A DNA stretch of 38,822 nt, from positions 1 through 38,822 of the forward strand of contig JANQJP010000095.1 of the NCBI GenBank assembly GCA_028281575.1, written 5' to 3'. The notes under the pieces were generated by a model, which worked only from the letters and a program-made list of their open reading frames with translations, had not been told where the DNA came from and did no database searches. Of the stretch, positions 17,529 to 26,634 are shown piece by piece. The number at the start of each line of letters is the position of its first letter. Position 1 is the first letter of the stretch. The stretch comes from Cellvibrionaceae bacterium (GTDB lineage: Bacteria > Pseudomonadota > Gammaproteobacteria > Pseudomonadales > Cellvibrionaceae). A program made the position numbers and the translations under genes.

Positions 17529-18485
17529 ATGCAAACGACCCATAACGCTGTGATTGAACTAGCCTCAGGTTTTTTTCCACTTATATTGTTGCTCGCTGCA
17601 TGGGCCATGGATATGGCGCTAGGCGAACCCAAACGCTATCACCCTCTGATATTTTTCGGAAACTATGTTCGTTGGATTGAGAGACATCTTTGTACGCCTC
17701 ACGCAACAAGGATTAATGGTGTACTTGCATTTGGATGTGCCTTACTTCCAGCGTTTTCCTTTATTGCCATAGCTTACCTATTACCCAAGGAGCTTTATCT
17801 AGGCTTTGCATTGCTGTGTCTCTATATGGCGATGGCCTATCGATCACTCCGAGAACATGCGCTTGATGTATACCAAGCGCTCAAGCAAGAAAATATTCCA
17901 CTGGCACGAGAGGCCCTGGCTAAAATCGTTAGCCGCGATACTTCAGCACTAAACGAAAATGCTATTTGCAGCGCCTGTATCGAGTCCACGCTGGAAAATG
18001 GTAATGATGCTATTTTTGGTGCTTGGTTTTGGTGGTTGATTGCAGGGATACCGGGTGCTGTGATCTATCGTCTAACTAACACCCTGGATGCCATGTGGGG
18101 CTATAAAACCCAGCGCTATTATTTCTTTGGTTGGGCCGCTGCGCGCAGCGACGATTTTCTCAACTACCTACCAGCGCGCGCTACAGCACTTTGTTATTGC
18201 CTGGCGGGAAACTGGCAAACTGGTTGGCAAAGCTGGCGCCAACAGAGTGCACAATGGAAAAGCCCAAATGCCGGTCCAGTGATGGCTGCGGGTGCCGGGA
18301 GTCTCGGCCTGCTGTTAGGTGGTAATGCTGTTTACAATGGCGCCGAAGAAAAACGCCCTCAACTGGGAATGGGCAACAAGGCTACTCGATCCGACATTAT
18401 CCGTGCACTACAACTTTTACGAAATGCGATGTGGATCTGGCTGGGAATCGCTCTTGGGCTTACGATATTTTTCTCGCAACTATGA
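17529..18485 (+). CDS. cbiB: Adenosylcobinamide-phosphate synthase
   Basis: This 318-residue inner-membrane enzyme (E. coli/Salmonella CbiB 319; called CobD in Pseudomonas) attaches aminopropanol or its phosphate to adenosylcobyric acid. The N-terminal membrane segment is followed by DMALGEPKRYHPLIFFGNYVRWIE. The family block ENGNDAIFGAWFWWLIAGIPGAVIYRLTNTLDAMWGYK lies near residues 155-195. PNAGPVMAAGAGSLGLLLGG is in the C-terminal third. It heads a plus-strand cluster divergent from the btuB operon, with cobD starting 13 bases after its stop. Confidence 0.95.
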   Translation: MQTTHNAVIELASGFFPLILLLAAWAMDMALGEPKRYHPLIFFGNYVRWIERHLCTPHATRINGVLAFGCALLPAFSFIAIAYLLPKELYLGFALLCLYMAMAYRSLREHALDVYQALKQENIPLAREALAKIVSRDTSALNENAICSACIESTLENGNDAIFGAWFWWLIAGIPGAVIYRLTNTLDAMWGYKTQRYYFFGWAAARSDDFLNYLPARATALCYCLAGNWQTGWQSWRQQSAQWKSPNAGPVMAAGAGSLGLLLGGNAVYNGAEEKRPQLGMGNKATRSDIIRALQLLRNAMWIWLGIALGLTIFFSQL

Positions 18486-18498
18486 GAGGATTGTTTTT

Positions 18499-19530
18499 AT
18501 GATTATCACTGCTCCTCGCTCAGCGCCAAACGAACATGGAGGTGACCTTCAAAAAGCGTCACAACGTTGGGGCATCCCTGTAAACAAATGGCTAGATCTA
18601 TCAACAGCAATTAGCCCATTTAACTATCCCTTGCCAACACCTCCTGCCAATATTTGGCAGAACTTGCCTTATGAAGATAATGCGCTTATTGAGAGCGCAA
18701 AAGCTTATTACGCTTGCGCCCACGTTCTACCCTTATCTGGATCCCAACAAGCGATTGAAATTCTGCCCCACCTGTTTCGCAATCAAAGCGTTGCTTTACC
18801 GCGTTTGGGTTACAGCGAACATCAGTCTCAATGGCAAAAATCAGATAACGTGGTTGTGTTCTATAGTAGCGCGAACGAATTGCAGGCTCTTGCTCTTGAT
18901 GAAAACGTAGATATTGTCGTAGTGATAAATCCTAACAACCCCACAGCTGAATTACTATCTCGAGAATATCTACTGGGCCTGGCGGCGAGGCTTCAAAAAA
19001 AATCGGGTTACTTGATTGTAGATGAAGCCTTTATTGACGCCCAGCCGCACAATAGTCTCGCCAAGGACCTACCTTGCAATACGATTATTTTGCGTTCTAT
19101 CGGCAAGTTCTTTGGTTTGGCCGGCATTCGTATGGGTTTTGTGTTAGCTCATCCCCCGATATTAGAGGCACTAAAATCACATATAGGTCTTTGGCCAATA
19201 AGTGCGCCCACTATCTGGGCTGCCCACTTAGCCCTGGTGGATAAGCCGTGGCAAAAAAAACAAATAGAACGTTTAGATAGATCTTCACGCCTACTAGAAC
19301 AACAGCTCCGGCAGTGTCTTCAAAACGTGGTCATTAAGCGACAAAACCTATTTGTCACGCTCAATTTACCCTTACTGCAAACTCAAAATATTTTCGAAGT
19401 GTGTGCGAAACAAGGCGTGTTATTACGCCAATTTACATCCGAACGTAGCCGTGGGTTATTACGTATAGGAATTCCTTCTAACAGTGCTGAAACTAACCGT
19501 CTTTTAGATGCAATAAGTCGTCACTGTTGA
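18499..19530 (+). CDS. cobD: L-threonine-O-3-phosphate decarboxylase
   Basis: This PLP-dependent class I/II aminotransferase-fold enzyme (CobD in Salmonella, CobC in Pseudomonas) makes aminopropanol phosphate for CbiB. The start at 18499 gives 343 residues and is preceded by GAGAGGA (18484-18490). The open frame extends upstream to 18319, but that would lie inside cbiB. The protein opens with HGGDLQKASQRWGI and LDLSTAISPFNYP, a family hallmark. The Schiff-base lysine is Lys203 in SIGKFFGLAGIRMGF. It acts with CbiB, encoded just upstream. Confidence 0.93.
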   Translation: MIITAPRSAPNEHGGDLQKASQRWGIPVNKWLDLSTAISPFNYPLPTPPANIWQNLPYEDNALIESAKAYYACAHVLPLSGSQQAIEILPHLFRNQSVALPRLGYSEHQSQWQKSDNVVVFYSSANELQALALDENVDIVVVINPNNPTAELLSREYLLGLAARLQKKSGYLIVDEAFIDAQPHNSLAKDLPCNTIILRSIGKFFGLAGIRMGFVLAHPPILEALKSHIGLWPISAPTIWAAHLALVDKPWQKKQIERLDRSSRLLEQQLRQCLQNVVIKRQNLFVTLNLPLLQTQNIFEVCAKQGVLLRQFTSERSRGLLRIGIPSNSAETNRLLDAISRHC

Positions 19531-19598
19531 TGTGCGGTATCTTAACACCGCCTTAATATCAGCTCTCAGATACTCCAATACCTCATACGCAGGCAAAT

Positions 19599-20471
19599 AT
19601 GGAATATCTGATGATCCAGGAAAACAAACTCGCAAATACATCGCTAACTCTAAGCGCAATTCTTAGTAACTACTGGCGGTCCGTCGGTGTTACCTGGTTG
19701 CTCACACTGATAGAAACGGCACTTATGGCCCTTATCCCGCTACTGACTGGTTTTGCGATAGATGGCTTATTGGAAAAAAACCACAACGCGTTTCTTCAAC
19801 TTTGCTTGGTTATGGGCGCACTTATTTGCGTTGGTGTCGTAAGACGTATATACGATACCCGCGCTTATGGTGCGATTAAAGTTGATCTCAGTCAGACTTT
19901 GATAGACCGCACTATTGATATGCCGACGTCTAATACGAACGCGCGTATGGATATGGGGCGCGAGCTGATTGATTTTCTCGAACAACAAGTCCCCGAGTTA
20001 ATGACCTCTTTTGTACACATTATCATTGCAGTTGTCATTCTCTTTGTCTTTCATCCCTGGTTGTCCCTGGCTGCGGTCACTACAGCGATTTTTTCGGTAG
20101 TTATTTACGCTTTATTCCATCAGCGATTTTTTAAATTAAATGCGCGCCTAAACCATCAAAAAGAACAGCAAGTTGCAAGCCTTGAGTCGCGGCGATCAAA
20201 AATAATCAGCAGCTACCTATGGCGTTTGCGTCAAGCTGAAGTCAAAATTTCCGATACCGAATCCTATGTTTACGGCACGATATTTATCCTCCTGCTTAGT
20301 TTTATTGCCTTTAGTTTGTGGTTTTCAACAACAAGCATTGAAACTTCCGTGGGAACGATTTTCTCTATAGTTAGCTATTCCTGGGAGTTTGTGGAGTCGA
20401 TACTTGTGCTTCCTATTACACTACAGAGTTGGTCCAGGCTTAGTGAAATTATTCAGCGTATTAATAGGTAA
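19599..20471 (+). CDS. Lone ABC-exporter-type six-helix membrane protein
   Basis: This 290-residue protein resembles the transmembrane half of a type IV ABC exporter: hydrophobic segments near residues 30-60, 65-80, 140-185, 225-250 and 255-280, and helices ending in a coupling-like region (ESRRSKIISSYLWRLRQAEVKISDTES). No ATP-binding domain follows, and none is encoded next to it. Standalone proteins of this layout exist as a recognised ABC transmembrane family, but their function is not established. It lies 68 bases after cobD and may be cotranscribed. A second in-frame ATG at 19611 is also possible. A role in corrinoid transport is only a guess. Confidence 0.75.
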   Translation: MEYLMIQENKLANTSLTLSAILSNYWRSVGVTWLLTLIETALMALIPLLTGFAIDGLLEKNHNAFLQLCLVMGALICVGVVRRIYDTRAYGAIKVDLSQTLIDRTIDMPTSNTNARMDMGRELIDFLEQQVPELMTSFVHIIIAVVILFVFHPWLSLAAVTTAIFSVVIYALFHQRFFKLNARLNHQKEQQVASLESRRSKIISSYLWRLRQAEVKISDTESYVYGTIFILLLSFIAFSLWFSTTSIETSVGTIFSIVSYSWEFVESILVLPITLQSWSRLSEIIQRINR

Positions 20472-20521
20472 CCGCCCTAAGTAAAAAACTTTTTGCAACG
20501 GTGCATTCTATACGTTCCGCA

Positions 20522-20660
20522 AGGGAGAGCAGGTTGAGGCCGACGCATAAATTCATCCATGAAGCTCTGCACCGACATCCTCGGCAACTGCTCCTGCTTT
20601 GCTCTACTCTCCGCCATCCATGGTGGGATGTCGGTGAAGCCGTCTCAACCTGCTCTCCCT
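20522..20660. repeat. Hairpin element B
   Basis: Perfect 17-bp arms (20522-20538 and 20644-20660) enclose nested structure. A second 11-bp inverted repeat (CACCGACATCC 20570-20580 and GGATGTCGGTG 20626-20636) lies inside. There are also palindromes TTCATCCATGAA (20552-20563), CCGACATCCTCGG (20572-20584) and CCATCCATGG (20614-20623). On the minus strand all three read GGAT at the apex. The segment 20586-20622 is 32/37 identical to 38783-38819. It sits between convergent genes. Confidence 0.85.
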
Positions 20661-20752
20661 CACGAAACTCACATCGGTGTTAATTCTAAATACACAATAT
20701 CTTTATTGTCTCTATCTAAAGTCACACAGCAGTTAAATCTAACGTTATGTAA

Positions 20753-20858
20753 GTTAGGGTGGCGGGTAGGCTTTGTGCGGATCTCAGCGACATGGATGTC
20801 GCTGCGAAGCCCCAGGGATGGTTTGGCGTCCCGCACAAAGCCTACCCGCCACCCTAAC
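20753..20858. repeat. Hairpin element C
   Basis: Perfect 28-bp inverted arms (20753-20780 and 20831-20858) enclose 50 bases holding two hairpins in plus orientation. The first is CAGCGACATGGATGTCGCTG (20785-20804). The second is CCA-GGGA-TGG (20812-20821), flanked by GCC and GGC. The second hairpin has the same layout as that of element D. It lies 92 bases after element B, between convergent genes, so it could act as a two-way transcription barrier. Confidence 0.88.
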
Positions 20859-20948
20859 GAAACGAACAATCGATTATTGTTTACTAAGTACTTAGCATCC
20901 CCTCTATTAACAGTTGATTAACCCCTACTTCATTAACATTATCAGACA

Positions 20949-23900
20949 TTATTTTTTATCGAACAAAACCTGCGAACTAGAATTATTCGTCAACCAATTC
21001 TTGATATCACCTCCCACCGCAATAAGTAAAGGAATAAGAATCAACGTAATCGCCGTTGCAAAGATCTCACCAAAGGCCAACGAAATTGCCGCCGGTATTA
21101 AATATTGCGCCTGCTCCGAAGTCTCCAACATAAGCGGCGTTAAACCGGCCACCGTCGTTGTCGTTGTTAGAAAAATAGCTTTAAAGCGTCCCAGACCAGA
21201 ATCCATTAGTGCCTCTTCCATCGACAAACCACTTTCACGCCCCTGGTTATATCGCGACAATACAACAAGTGAATCGTTTACAACCACGCCAGCAAGCGCA
21301 AGCATGCCAAAAAAAGATAATAAACTCAGTGGTACACCCATAATTAAATGACCAAAGGCTGCACCGATAAAACCAAAAGGCACCACAGACATAATAATAA
21401 ATGGTTGGCTATACGACCTTAGCGGAATCGCTAAAAGCACGTAGATTAATAGGCAGGTAAATAGCAACGCTTTAATTAGATTACCTCTAATAGCAAAAAT
21501 CTCTTCCAATTCACCGGCCTCTTTAATTTCCACTTCGGGATACGCCGCGCGAAGTTCAGGAACAATTTCATTGAACACCCTGCCTCCCAATTCCGATGGC
21601 GATATTTTTGCCTTATTTAAGGTCGCGTAAACCGTATTGACGCGCTTGCCATCGCGACGTGCAACGTAACTCGATTGATACGTGCTGCTTAGATGCGCGA
21701 TCTCAGAGACAGGGAACCATAAGCCTTGATTATTTTGCACTGGCAGATTGTAAAGATCGGTATAGGCGTTACGCGATGCGAGGCTATTTTTTACGATAAC
21801 TTTTACTTCCTCGGTACCGCGCTGAATACGGTAAGCTTCTCTGCCCCCGAAACGTTCACCAACCTGCGCGGCGAGCAGTTGGTCGCTAAATCCTTTTTGT
21901 CGCGCCGATTCTTTTAAGCGTAATTTTACTTCCGGCATACCCGGTTTTAGCGCTTGGCGAACGTTGCTTGCTCCGGGTATTGTTTGCAGGTATTCAAGCA
22001 GTCGCTGACTGGCTTCGCGAATAGCGTGTTCATTTTTACTAAATAACTGAATGGCAAAGCCACCGCCTGTTTCTTCGCTGGCACTAAAGACCAACTCGTT
22101 AACGCCTTCGGGCGTACCGGCGGTGTCGCGCCACTGTGAAACAATATCCTTGGCGCTAAGTTGCGACCGCTGTTGAGGCAGACTTAACTCCGCATACATT
22201 TCTACCGCAGATGCGTCGCTAACGACATTTAATACGTGTCTTACCGGCGGCGTTTCAAGATCAAATTGAGCTTGCCAGGATGTATTTAATTGGCTAATTG
22301 CACGCTCAATTTGCATCGCGTTATGACGCGTCAGCGCAAGCGGCGCGCGCGGGTCCATTTCGAGTTGTACGCTAACAACCTGCCCCGGAATATCCGGGAA
22401 AAACACTGTGCGAATCGCCCCCTTATTTATCATGCCCAGCCCTAAAGTTGCGAGCGTGATAAAGCCGGTCAATACAGCGTAGCGATGCTGTAAGCTGAAT
22501 TTTAGTAGTGGCGCGTAGCCAGTTAATTTCGTCCAGTCCAAACCTCTCTGGGCAATGGATTGAAGCGAGTGCCACGCGTGTTTTATCAGATTCCAAATAA
22601 ATCGTTTATCATTGTCGTTCCGACTATTTTTTATCGACACTGCCGCTAAATGAGAAGGCAGAATAAACTTACTTTCCAAAAGTGAAAAAATCAGCGTGAG
22701 TATCACCACACCGGAAAAGCTCGCGAGGATTTTTCCCATCGCGTTGTCAATTAATAACATTGGGGAAAACGCGGCAATGGTGGTTAATACACCGTAAATC
22801 GTGGCTGTGGCGACCCGTTTTACGCCCTGCTCTGTTCCACGTTTGGCATCGTCGGTTTTCGAGCGTTCTTCAAACACGCTTTCACCAACAACCACGGCAT
22901 CATCCACCAAAATCCCAAGTGCAATAATTAAACCAAATGTCGTTACATCATTTAGTGAATAGCCAATCCAATCCGAACCCATAAGCGCGAGCGCCCCGCT
23001 GATTGAAATGGGAATGCCCATCGCGACCCAAAACGCGAGTTTGATATTGAGAAATATTGCGAGCAACACAAATACCAGTAGCAATCCTTGTACGGCGTTG
23101 TCTTTCAACAAAGTTAGGCGTTCTGAAATATAGTGGCTGCTATCGGCCCATGAAACGAGTTCCACACCGGCGGGAAGCTGGGGACGTATCTTATCCAGTG
23201 CCGTTTTTACCGCCCTGGCAATATCTAATAGATTTTCATCTCGCCCGATTAATACTTCCATACCGATACCCGCCTCGCCGTTAAAGCGCACGAGCGAGCC
23301 GTCGTCTTCAAAATCATCAATAACAGTTGCAATATCCCGTAACAGTACTTGCCGGCCATTTTCTAACGTACGCAGCGGAATGGTTTCAATATCGCGTTTA
23401 CGTTCGCGCAGGCGATCGGTGCGAACACTAATTTTGCCACCTTGGGTATCGAGCTCGCCGGCAATATCTTCGAACGACGCCGCGCGCATCGCCTGCACCA
23501 CGTCATCCACGTTTAAACCAAAGGCGAGGATTTTGTGTGCTTCTAATTCAATGCGAACCTCGGCGTGTTTGCGTCCCCAAGTATTTAGTTTGGAAATTTC
23601 AGGCAAGCTCAACAGCGTTTCGCGCACATCATTCGCTACGGTTTGCAGGCTTGCTTGATCAGTGTCGCCATAAACCTGAACAATTAATGCCGCCAAATCA
23701 AAATCATTGCGCGTGACAATCGGCCGTTCGGCTCTTATTGGTAAACCGTAGATTGCATCCAGGCGTGCGCGAATGTCGTTGGACAGGCGATCCATGCTAA
23801 ACCCTTCCACGCGCTGTACAGTGACTATTGAAATCGCCTCGGTAGATACCGATGTGACTTTTTTAATACCCGCCAAACCTTCGAGTGCTTTTTCAACTTT

Positions 23901-24098
23901 CCGAGAGACTTGTTGGTCAACTTGTTCGACATGCGCATTGGGATAGATCGTCGTGATCGTAAGCGAGTCCGCCGGCAATTTTGGAAAGCCCTCGATTCGA
24001 ATAGATGAAACGGTTAACCAGCCGGCGACCAATATAAGCGCCATCATAAGATTGGCGGCAACAGGGTTGTGAATAAACCAGCGTGTCAAAGCGTGCAT
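20949..24098 (-). CDS. RND-family efflux pump inner-membrane subunit
   Basis: This 1049-residue proton-driven RND transporter (AcrB/MexB fold) has a first membrane helix at about residues 10-30 and two large periplasmic loops. Conserved aspartates Asp399-Asp400 lie in LIIALGILVDDAVVVGES, within the proton relay, and the second half has GMLALAGVVVNDSLVV. The divergent N-terminus (MHALTRWFIHNPVAANLMMALIL) resembles uncharacterised RND pumps paired with HlyD-type adaptors rather than AcrB itself. It follows its adaptor gene by 12 bases. No outer-membrane channel gene is present nearby, so it may use a TolC homologue. Substrates are unknown. Confidence 0.9.
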   Translation of the reverse strand: MHALTRWFIHNPVAANLMMALILVAGWLTVSSIRIEGFPKLPADSLTITTIYPNAHVEQVDQQVSRKVEKALEGLAGIKKVTSVSTEAISIVTVQRVEGFSMDRLSNDIRARLDAIYGLPIRAERPIVTRNDFDLAALIVQVYGDTDQASLQTVANDVRETLLSLPEISKLNTWGRKHAEVRIELEAHKILAFGLNVDDVVQAMRAASFEDIAGELDTQGGKISVRTDRLRERKRDIETIPLRTLENGRQVLLRDIATVIDDFEDDGSLVRFNGEAGIGMEVLIGRDENLLDIARAVKTALDKIRPQLPAGVELVSWADSSHYISERLTLLKDNAVQGLLLVFVLLAIFLNIKLAFWVAMGIPISISGALALMGSDWIGYSLNDVTTFGLIIALGILVDDAVVVGESVFEERSKTDDAKRGTEQGVKRVATATIYGVLTTIAAFSPMLLIDNAMGKILASFSGVVILTLIFSLLESKFILPSHLAAVSIKNSRNDNDKRFIWNLIKHAWHSLQSIAQRGLDWTKLTGYAPLLKFSLQHRYAVLTGFITLATLGLGMINKGAIRTVFFPDIPGQVVSVQLEMDPRAPLALTRHNAMQIERAISQLNTSWQAQFDLETPPVRHVLNVVSDASAVEMYAELSLPQQRSQLSAKDIVSQWRDTAGTPEGVNELVFSASEETGGGFAIQLFSKNEHAIREASQRLLEYLQTIPGASNVRQALKPGMPEVKLRLKESARQKGFSDQLLAAQVGERFGGREAYRIQRGTEEVKVIVKNSLASRNAYTDLYNLPVQNNQGLWFPVSEIAHLSSTYQSSYVARRDGKRVNTVYATLNKAKISPSELGGRVFNEIVPELRAAYPEVEIKEAGELEEIFAIRGNLIKALLFTCLLIYVLLAIPLRSYSQPFIIMSVVPFGFIGAAFGHLIMGVPLSLLSFFGMLALAGVVVNDSLVVLSRYNQGRESGLSMEEALMDSGLGRFKAIFLTTTTTVAGLTPLMLETSEQAQYLIPAAISLAFGEIFATAITLILIPLLIAVGGDIKNWLTNNSSSQVLFDKK

Positions 24099-24110
24099 AG
24101 CGCTAATCTC

Positions 24111-25253
24111 CTAGGGCGATTGAAAGGGCGCAACGCGTTTGCCCGATAAAAAATAGGCCAAGGGATGCACGGCGATACGCCAATTATGGGTTGTGATATG
24201 ACCAACAGGTGGGGCGACCAAGACTCGCTCGTCGCGTCGAAAATAGAAAGCCGGCGTATATTCGCGCAGCGTGCCACCCTCCTCTATAAACCAAACCGTG
24301 CCGTCCTGTGAGAGCGCACTCTCCGGCAGATTAAGTACATTCGCCAAGGTTCTGCCCGGCAGGTTCAGTTGTACAAACTGACCGGCTCGCGCCCGCGCAC
24401 GCAATTCCGGCGGAATATCCAAAAACAATCTGAATTGCCGGCTTTGCAGATCCAACACGTGGCCACCACGCGTCAAATGTGCCTGACCGACAAGCGCCTG
24501 TTGTGATGAGTAAAGTGCGACGGTTTTGCCCTGCCAATCGGGCGCAAGATTCGACCACTGTTGTTCACCAACGGCGACTTCAAGGCTTAGGAATTGATCA
24601 TCAACTAAGCGGAATAAGGCCTCCCCTGCAGATACCACCTGTCCTTTGCCAAAAAAACGTTCAACAATGACCCCGGAAAACGGGGCCTTGATATTGGTAT
24701 CCGCCAGTGACTTTTGCGCTAATGCAAGCTGCGAACGGGCGCTTTGCACGCTCTGCTCGGCGATTGCGAGTTGCGGTTTAAATAACATTAAATCGCTTGG
24801 TGAATTTACTAGCCCAGAGCGCTGCCAATCCGATCGGGCCAAAGTGGTTCTTTTTTGCGCTTGAAGGTGCGTGAGCTTTGCCTGCTCCAGCGCAAGTGCC
24901 GCCTGGTCAACCTGAGCTCTATAACCAGTCTTATCAATTTCGGCCAGTTGCTCATCGGCGTCTACGCGTTCACCCGGCTCAATACGCGGTCCGAGATAAC
25001 GCACTTCACCGCTCACCTGCGACTTAATCAGCACATCCCATTTAGGTTTTAGTTCACCAAATACCGGTATCAATAATTGTTCATCGGATGCCTCAACTTC
25101 CACATAGGAGACCCGAGGTAAACCCTGAGCGCGTTCGGGAGCGGACTTAACCGGTGGCTTTTCGGCGCTTTCATCAAATAAGACAAGCAGTACAAGAATA
25201 AAACCGGCAATCGCCCCCGTAACTGTAAGCGAGCGTTTTAGACCTATGTTCAT
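24111..25253 (-). CDS. RND efflux periplasmic adaptor (HlyD/MFP family)
   Basis: This 380-residue membrane-fusion protein is anchored by one N-terminal helix (about residues 8-26, TVTGAIAGFILVLLVLF). The split lipoyl domain flanks an alpha-hairpin (about 110-180; QAALALEQAKLTHLQAQKRTTLARSDWQ), with the second half at DTNIKAPFSGVIVERFF. A beta-barrel domain follows. It bridges the RND pump, encoded just downstream, to an outer-membrane channel. A PmrA-type box (25302-25318) lies 49 bases upstream, and an inverted repeat TACACCTG/CAGGTGTA sits at 25259-25283, so the two-component system next door probably controls it. Confidence 0.9.
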   Translation of the reverse strand: MNIGLKRSLTVTGAIAGFILVLLVLFDESAEKPPVKSAPERAQGLPRVSYVEVEASDEQLLIPVFGELKPKWDVLIKSQVSGEVRYLGPRIEPGERVDADEQLAEIDKTGYRAQVDQAALALEQAKLTHLQAQKRTTLARSDWQRSGLVNSPSDLMLFKPQLAIAEQSVQSARSQLALAQKSLADTNIKAPFSGVIVERFFGKGQVVSAGEALFRLVDDQFLSLEVAVGEQQWSNLAPDWQGKTVALYSSQQALVGQAHLTRGGHVLDLQSRQFRLFLDIPPELRARARAGQFVQLNLPGRTLANVLNLPESALSQDGTVWFIEEGGTLREYTPAFYFRRDERVLVAPPVGHITTHNWRIAVHPLAYFLSGKRVAPFQSP

Positions 25254-25258
25254 GCGAA

Positions 25259-25283
25259 TACACCTGTTTTCAATTCAGGTGTA
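25259..25283. promoter_or_regulatory. 8-bp inverted repeat before the RND adaptor
   Basis: TACACCTG (25259-25266) and CAGGTGTA (25276-25283) form a perfect inverted repeat between the PmrA-type box and the adaptor start. It may be an operator for a further regulator or a leader hairpin. Confidence 0.45.
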
Positions 25284-25301
25284 CACGATAGCTAAAGACA
25301 T

Positions 25302-25318
25302 ATTAAGAAAGCCTTAAG
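25302..25318 (-). promoter_or_regulatory. PmrA/QseB-type box upstream of the RND pump operon
   Basis: Read on the minus strand it is CTTAAG-GCTTT-CTTAAT, the direct-repeat layout recognised by PmrA/BasR-type OmpR-family regulators (YTTAAK-N5-YTTAAK). The same flanks with a different 5-base spacer occur upstream of the response-regulator gene (27564-27580). Confidence 0.75.
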
Positions 25319-25346
25319 CTATATAGGTGCAGATTTGGTGGCGGGT

Positions 25347-26606
25347 TTAAGACCAGTCCAGGCTTACTTTTGCGTGATCGTCGCGCTCACTAAAGTCAAA
25401 GCGCCAGCCAACTTTTGCGCATATGCGCGAGACGAGCTGCAGACCCAAACCAAAACTCTGATAATCAGAAACACATTCAGGAGCGAGTTCAATAGGGTTT
25501 TGAATAGTCAACGATGTACTGTTCATCGCGATAGTAATCATACCGCTCTGTGTATATTGGCAAGCGTTGCGCAGTAGATTTGCGAATACAATTTGAAGCA
25601 AATCTGCTTCTATATCAATCTCAACGTCCTCGACCTGTTGTTTAATATCGACGGCTCTGTCCTGAATTAGATAGCGGTGCTCTTCTACCTGTTCCGCAAC
25701 AAAGCCTGGCAAGTGCAGCACTCTATTTTCGATATTTCTGTCCGACTCTCTCGCCAGCCAAAGTAACGCCAGAGACAAACGGCGCATATTGTCACTGGCT
25801 TTTAGCGCGCGTTTAACGGTTTTACTTTCCGGTCCGGAAAGTTGATAGTCCAGCGTATCCAAGCAGGCCTGAATTGTTGCCAGCGGCGTGCGCATTTCAT
25901 GGCTGGCATGTTTTAGAAATTGTTGTTCGCGCAAGTTGTATTCGGTGATGCGGTCAACGCCCGTTTTAAGTTGCGCGGCAAGCGCATTGAGTTCTGAGAT
26001 AGGAAACTCTTCGGGCGCCAACCGACCATCGCCTTTAAGGTTTTGTGCCCAGCGGCTCAGCAATAGCATGGGTTCGTTCGTGCGCCGAAACAGCCAATAG
26101 ATCAGTGCAAACAATACTATGTAGATAAACAAGAGCAGCCAGAGCGCGTCCCGCAACATATAGGTGGTAACGCGATCAATAAACTTATCCGTCTCTTTAG
26201 AAGAGTAGGAGCTGAGTATATATAGCGTAAATCCATCCGCGCTCACATGGCGAAGCAACGACACATACGCTTCTTCACCAGCCTCATTCATTAATTGGCG
26301 TTCATATACTTTATTATCTTTAAGCGCATCCTGCGAAAACGATTTTGCCAGCGTTTGCGGGATCTCATCCCACCTGCGATACGCCTGTAGATATTGATTG
26401 CTGGGCAGTTGAAACGACGTATCGGCGCGCGCATTTTTCTCCAGCGCCAACGCTTCCATTTTCAGTAAATTATCAGCGGCAAATTCGACGGAACGCCAGG
26501 TAATAAAACTTAAACTGATAACAATCGCCAAACCGAAGGCCACCGCGACAAGTAAAAGCTGCCAGCGCAGTTGTTGGGCCAAGGTTTTCGATTTAACGTT
26601 GCTCAT
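25347..26606 (-). CDS. Sensor histidine kinase of a PmrB/QseC-like two-component system
   Basis: This 419-residue inner-membrane kinase has one helix at about residues 15-37, a periplasmic sensor region (about 40-160), a second helix (about 163-183), a short HAMP-like linker, and a DHp domain with the phospho-accepting His236 in HASHEMRTPLATI. An ATPase domain with N box FANLLRNACQYT follows. The G1 motif (DxGxG) is replaced by IQNPIEL, while G2-like FGLGLQLV remains. Such shortened catalytic domains occur in some kinases, and activity is not excluded. It lies downstream of its regulator gene, separated by hairpin element D. Confidence 0.88.
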   Translation of the reverse strand: MSNVKSKTLAQQLRWQLLLVAVAFGLAIVISLSFITWRSVEFAADNLLKMEALALEKNARADTSFQLPSNQYLQAYRRWDEIPQTLAKSFSQDALKDNKVYERQLMNEAGEEAYVSLLRHVSADGFTLYILSSYSSKETDKFIDRVTTYMLRDALWLLLFIYIVLFALIYWLFRRTNEPMLLLSRWAQNLKGDGRLAPEEFPISELNALAAQLKTGVDRITEYNLREQQFLKHASHEMRTPLATIQACLDTLDYQLSGPESKTVKRALKASDNMRRLSLALLWLARESDRNIENRVLHLPGFVAEQVEEHRYLIQDRAVDIKQQVEDVEIDIEADLLQIVFANLLRNACQYTQSGMITIAMNSTSLTIQNPIELAPECVSDYQSFGLGLQLVSRICAKVGWRFDFSERDDHAKVSLDWS

Positions 26607-26634
26607 CGCGAGGGTCTGTTTTCACTGCTGTCCT

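Noticed and set aside
18319-18498. Upstream extension of the cobD reading frame
   Set aside because: It lies inside cbiB in another frame. The ATG at 18499 has a strong ribosome binding site and the family N-terminus.
20559-20921. 120-residue open frame on the plus strand
   Set aside because: It spans hairpin elements B and C, and its protein repeats the inverted arms. It shows no gene-like start or family similarity.
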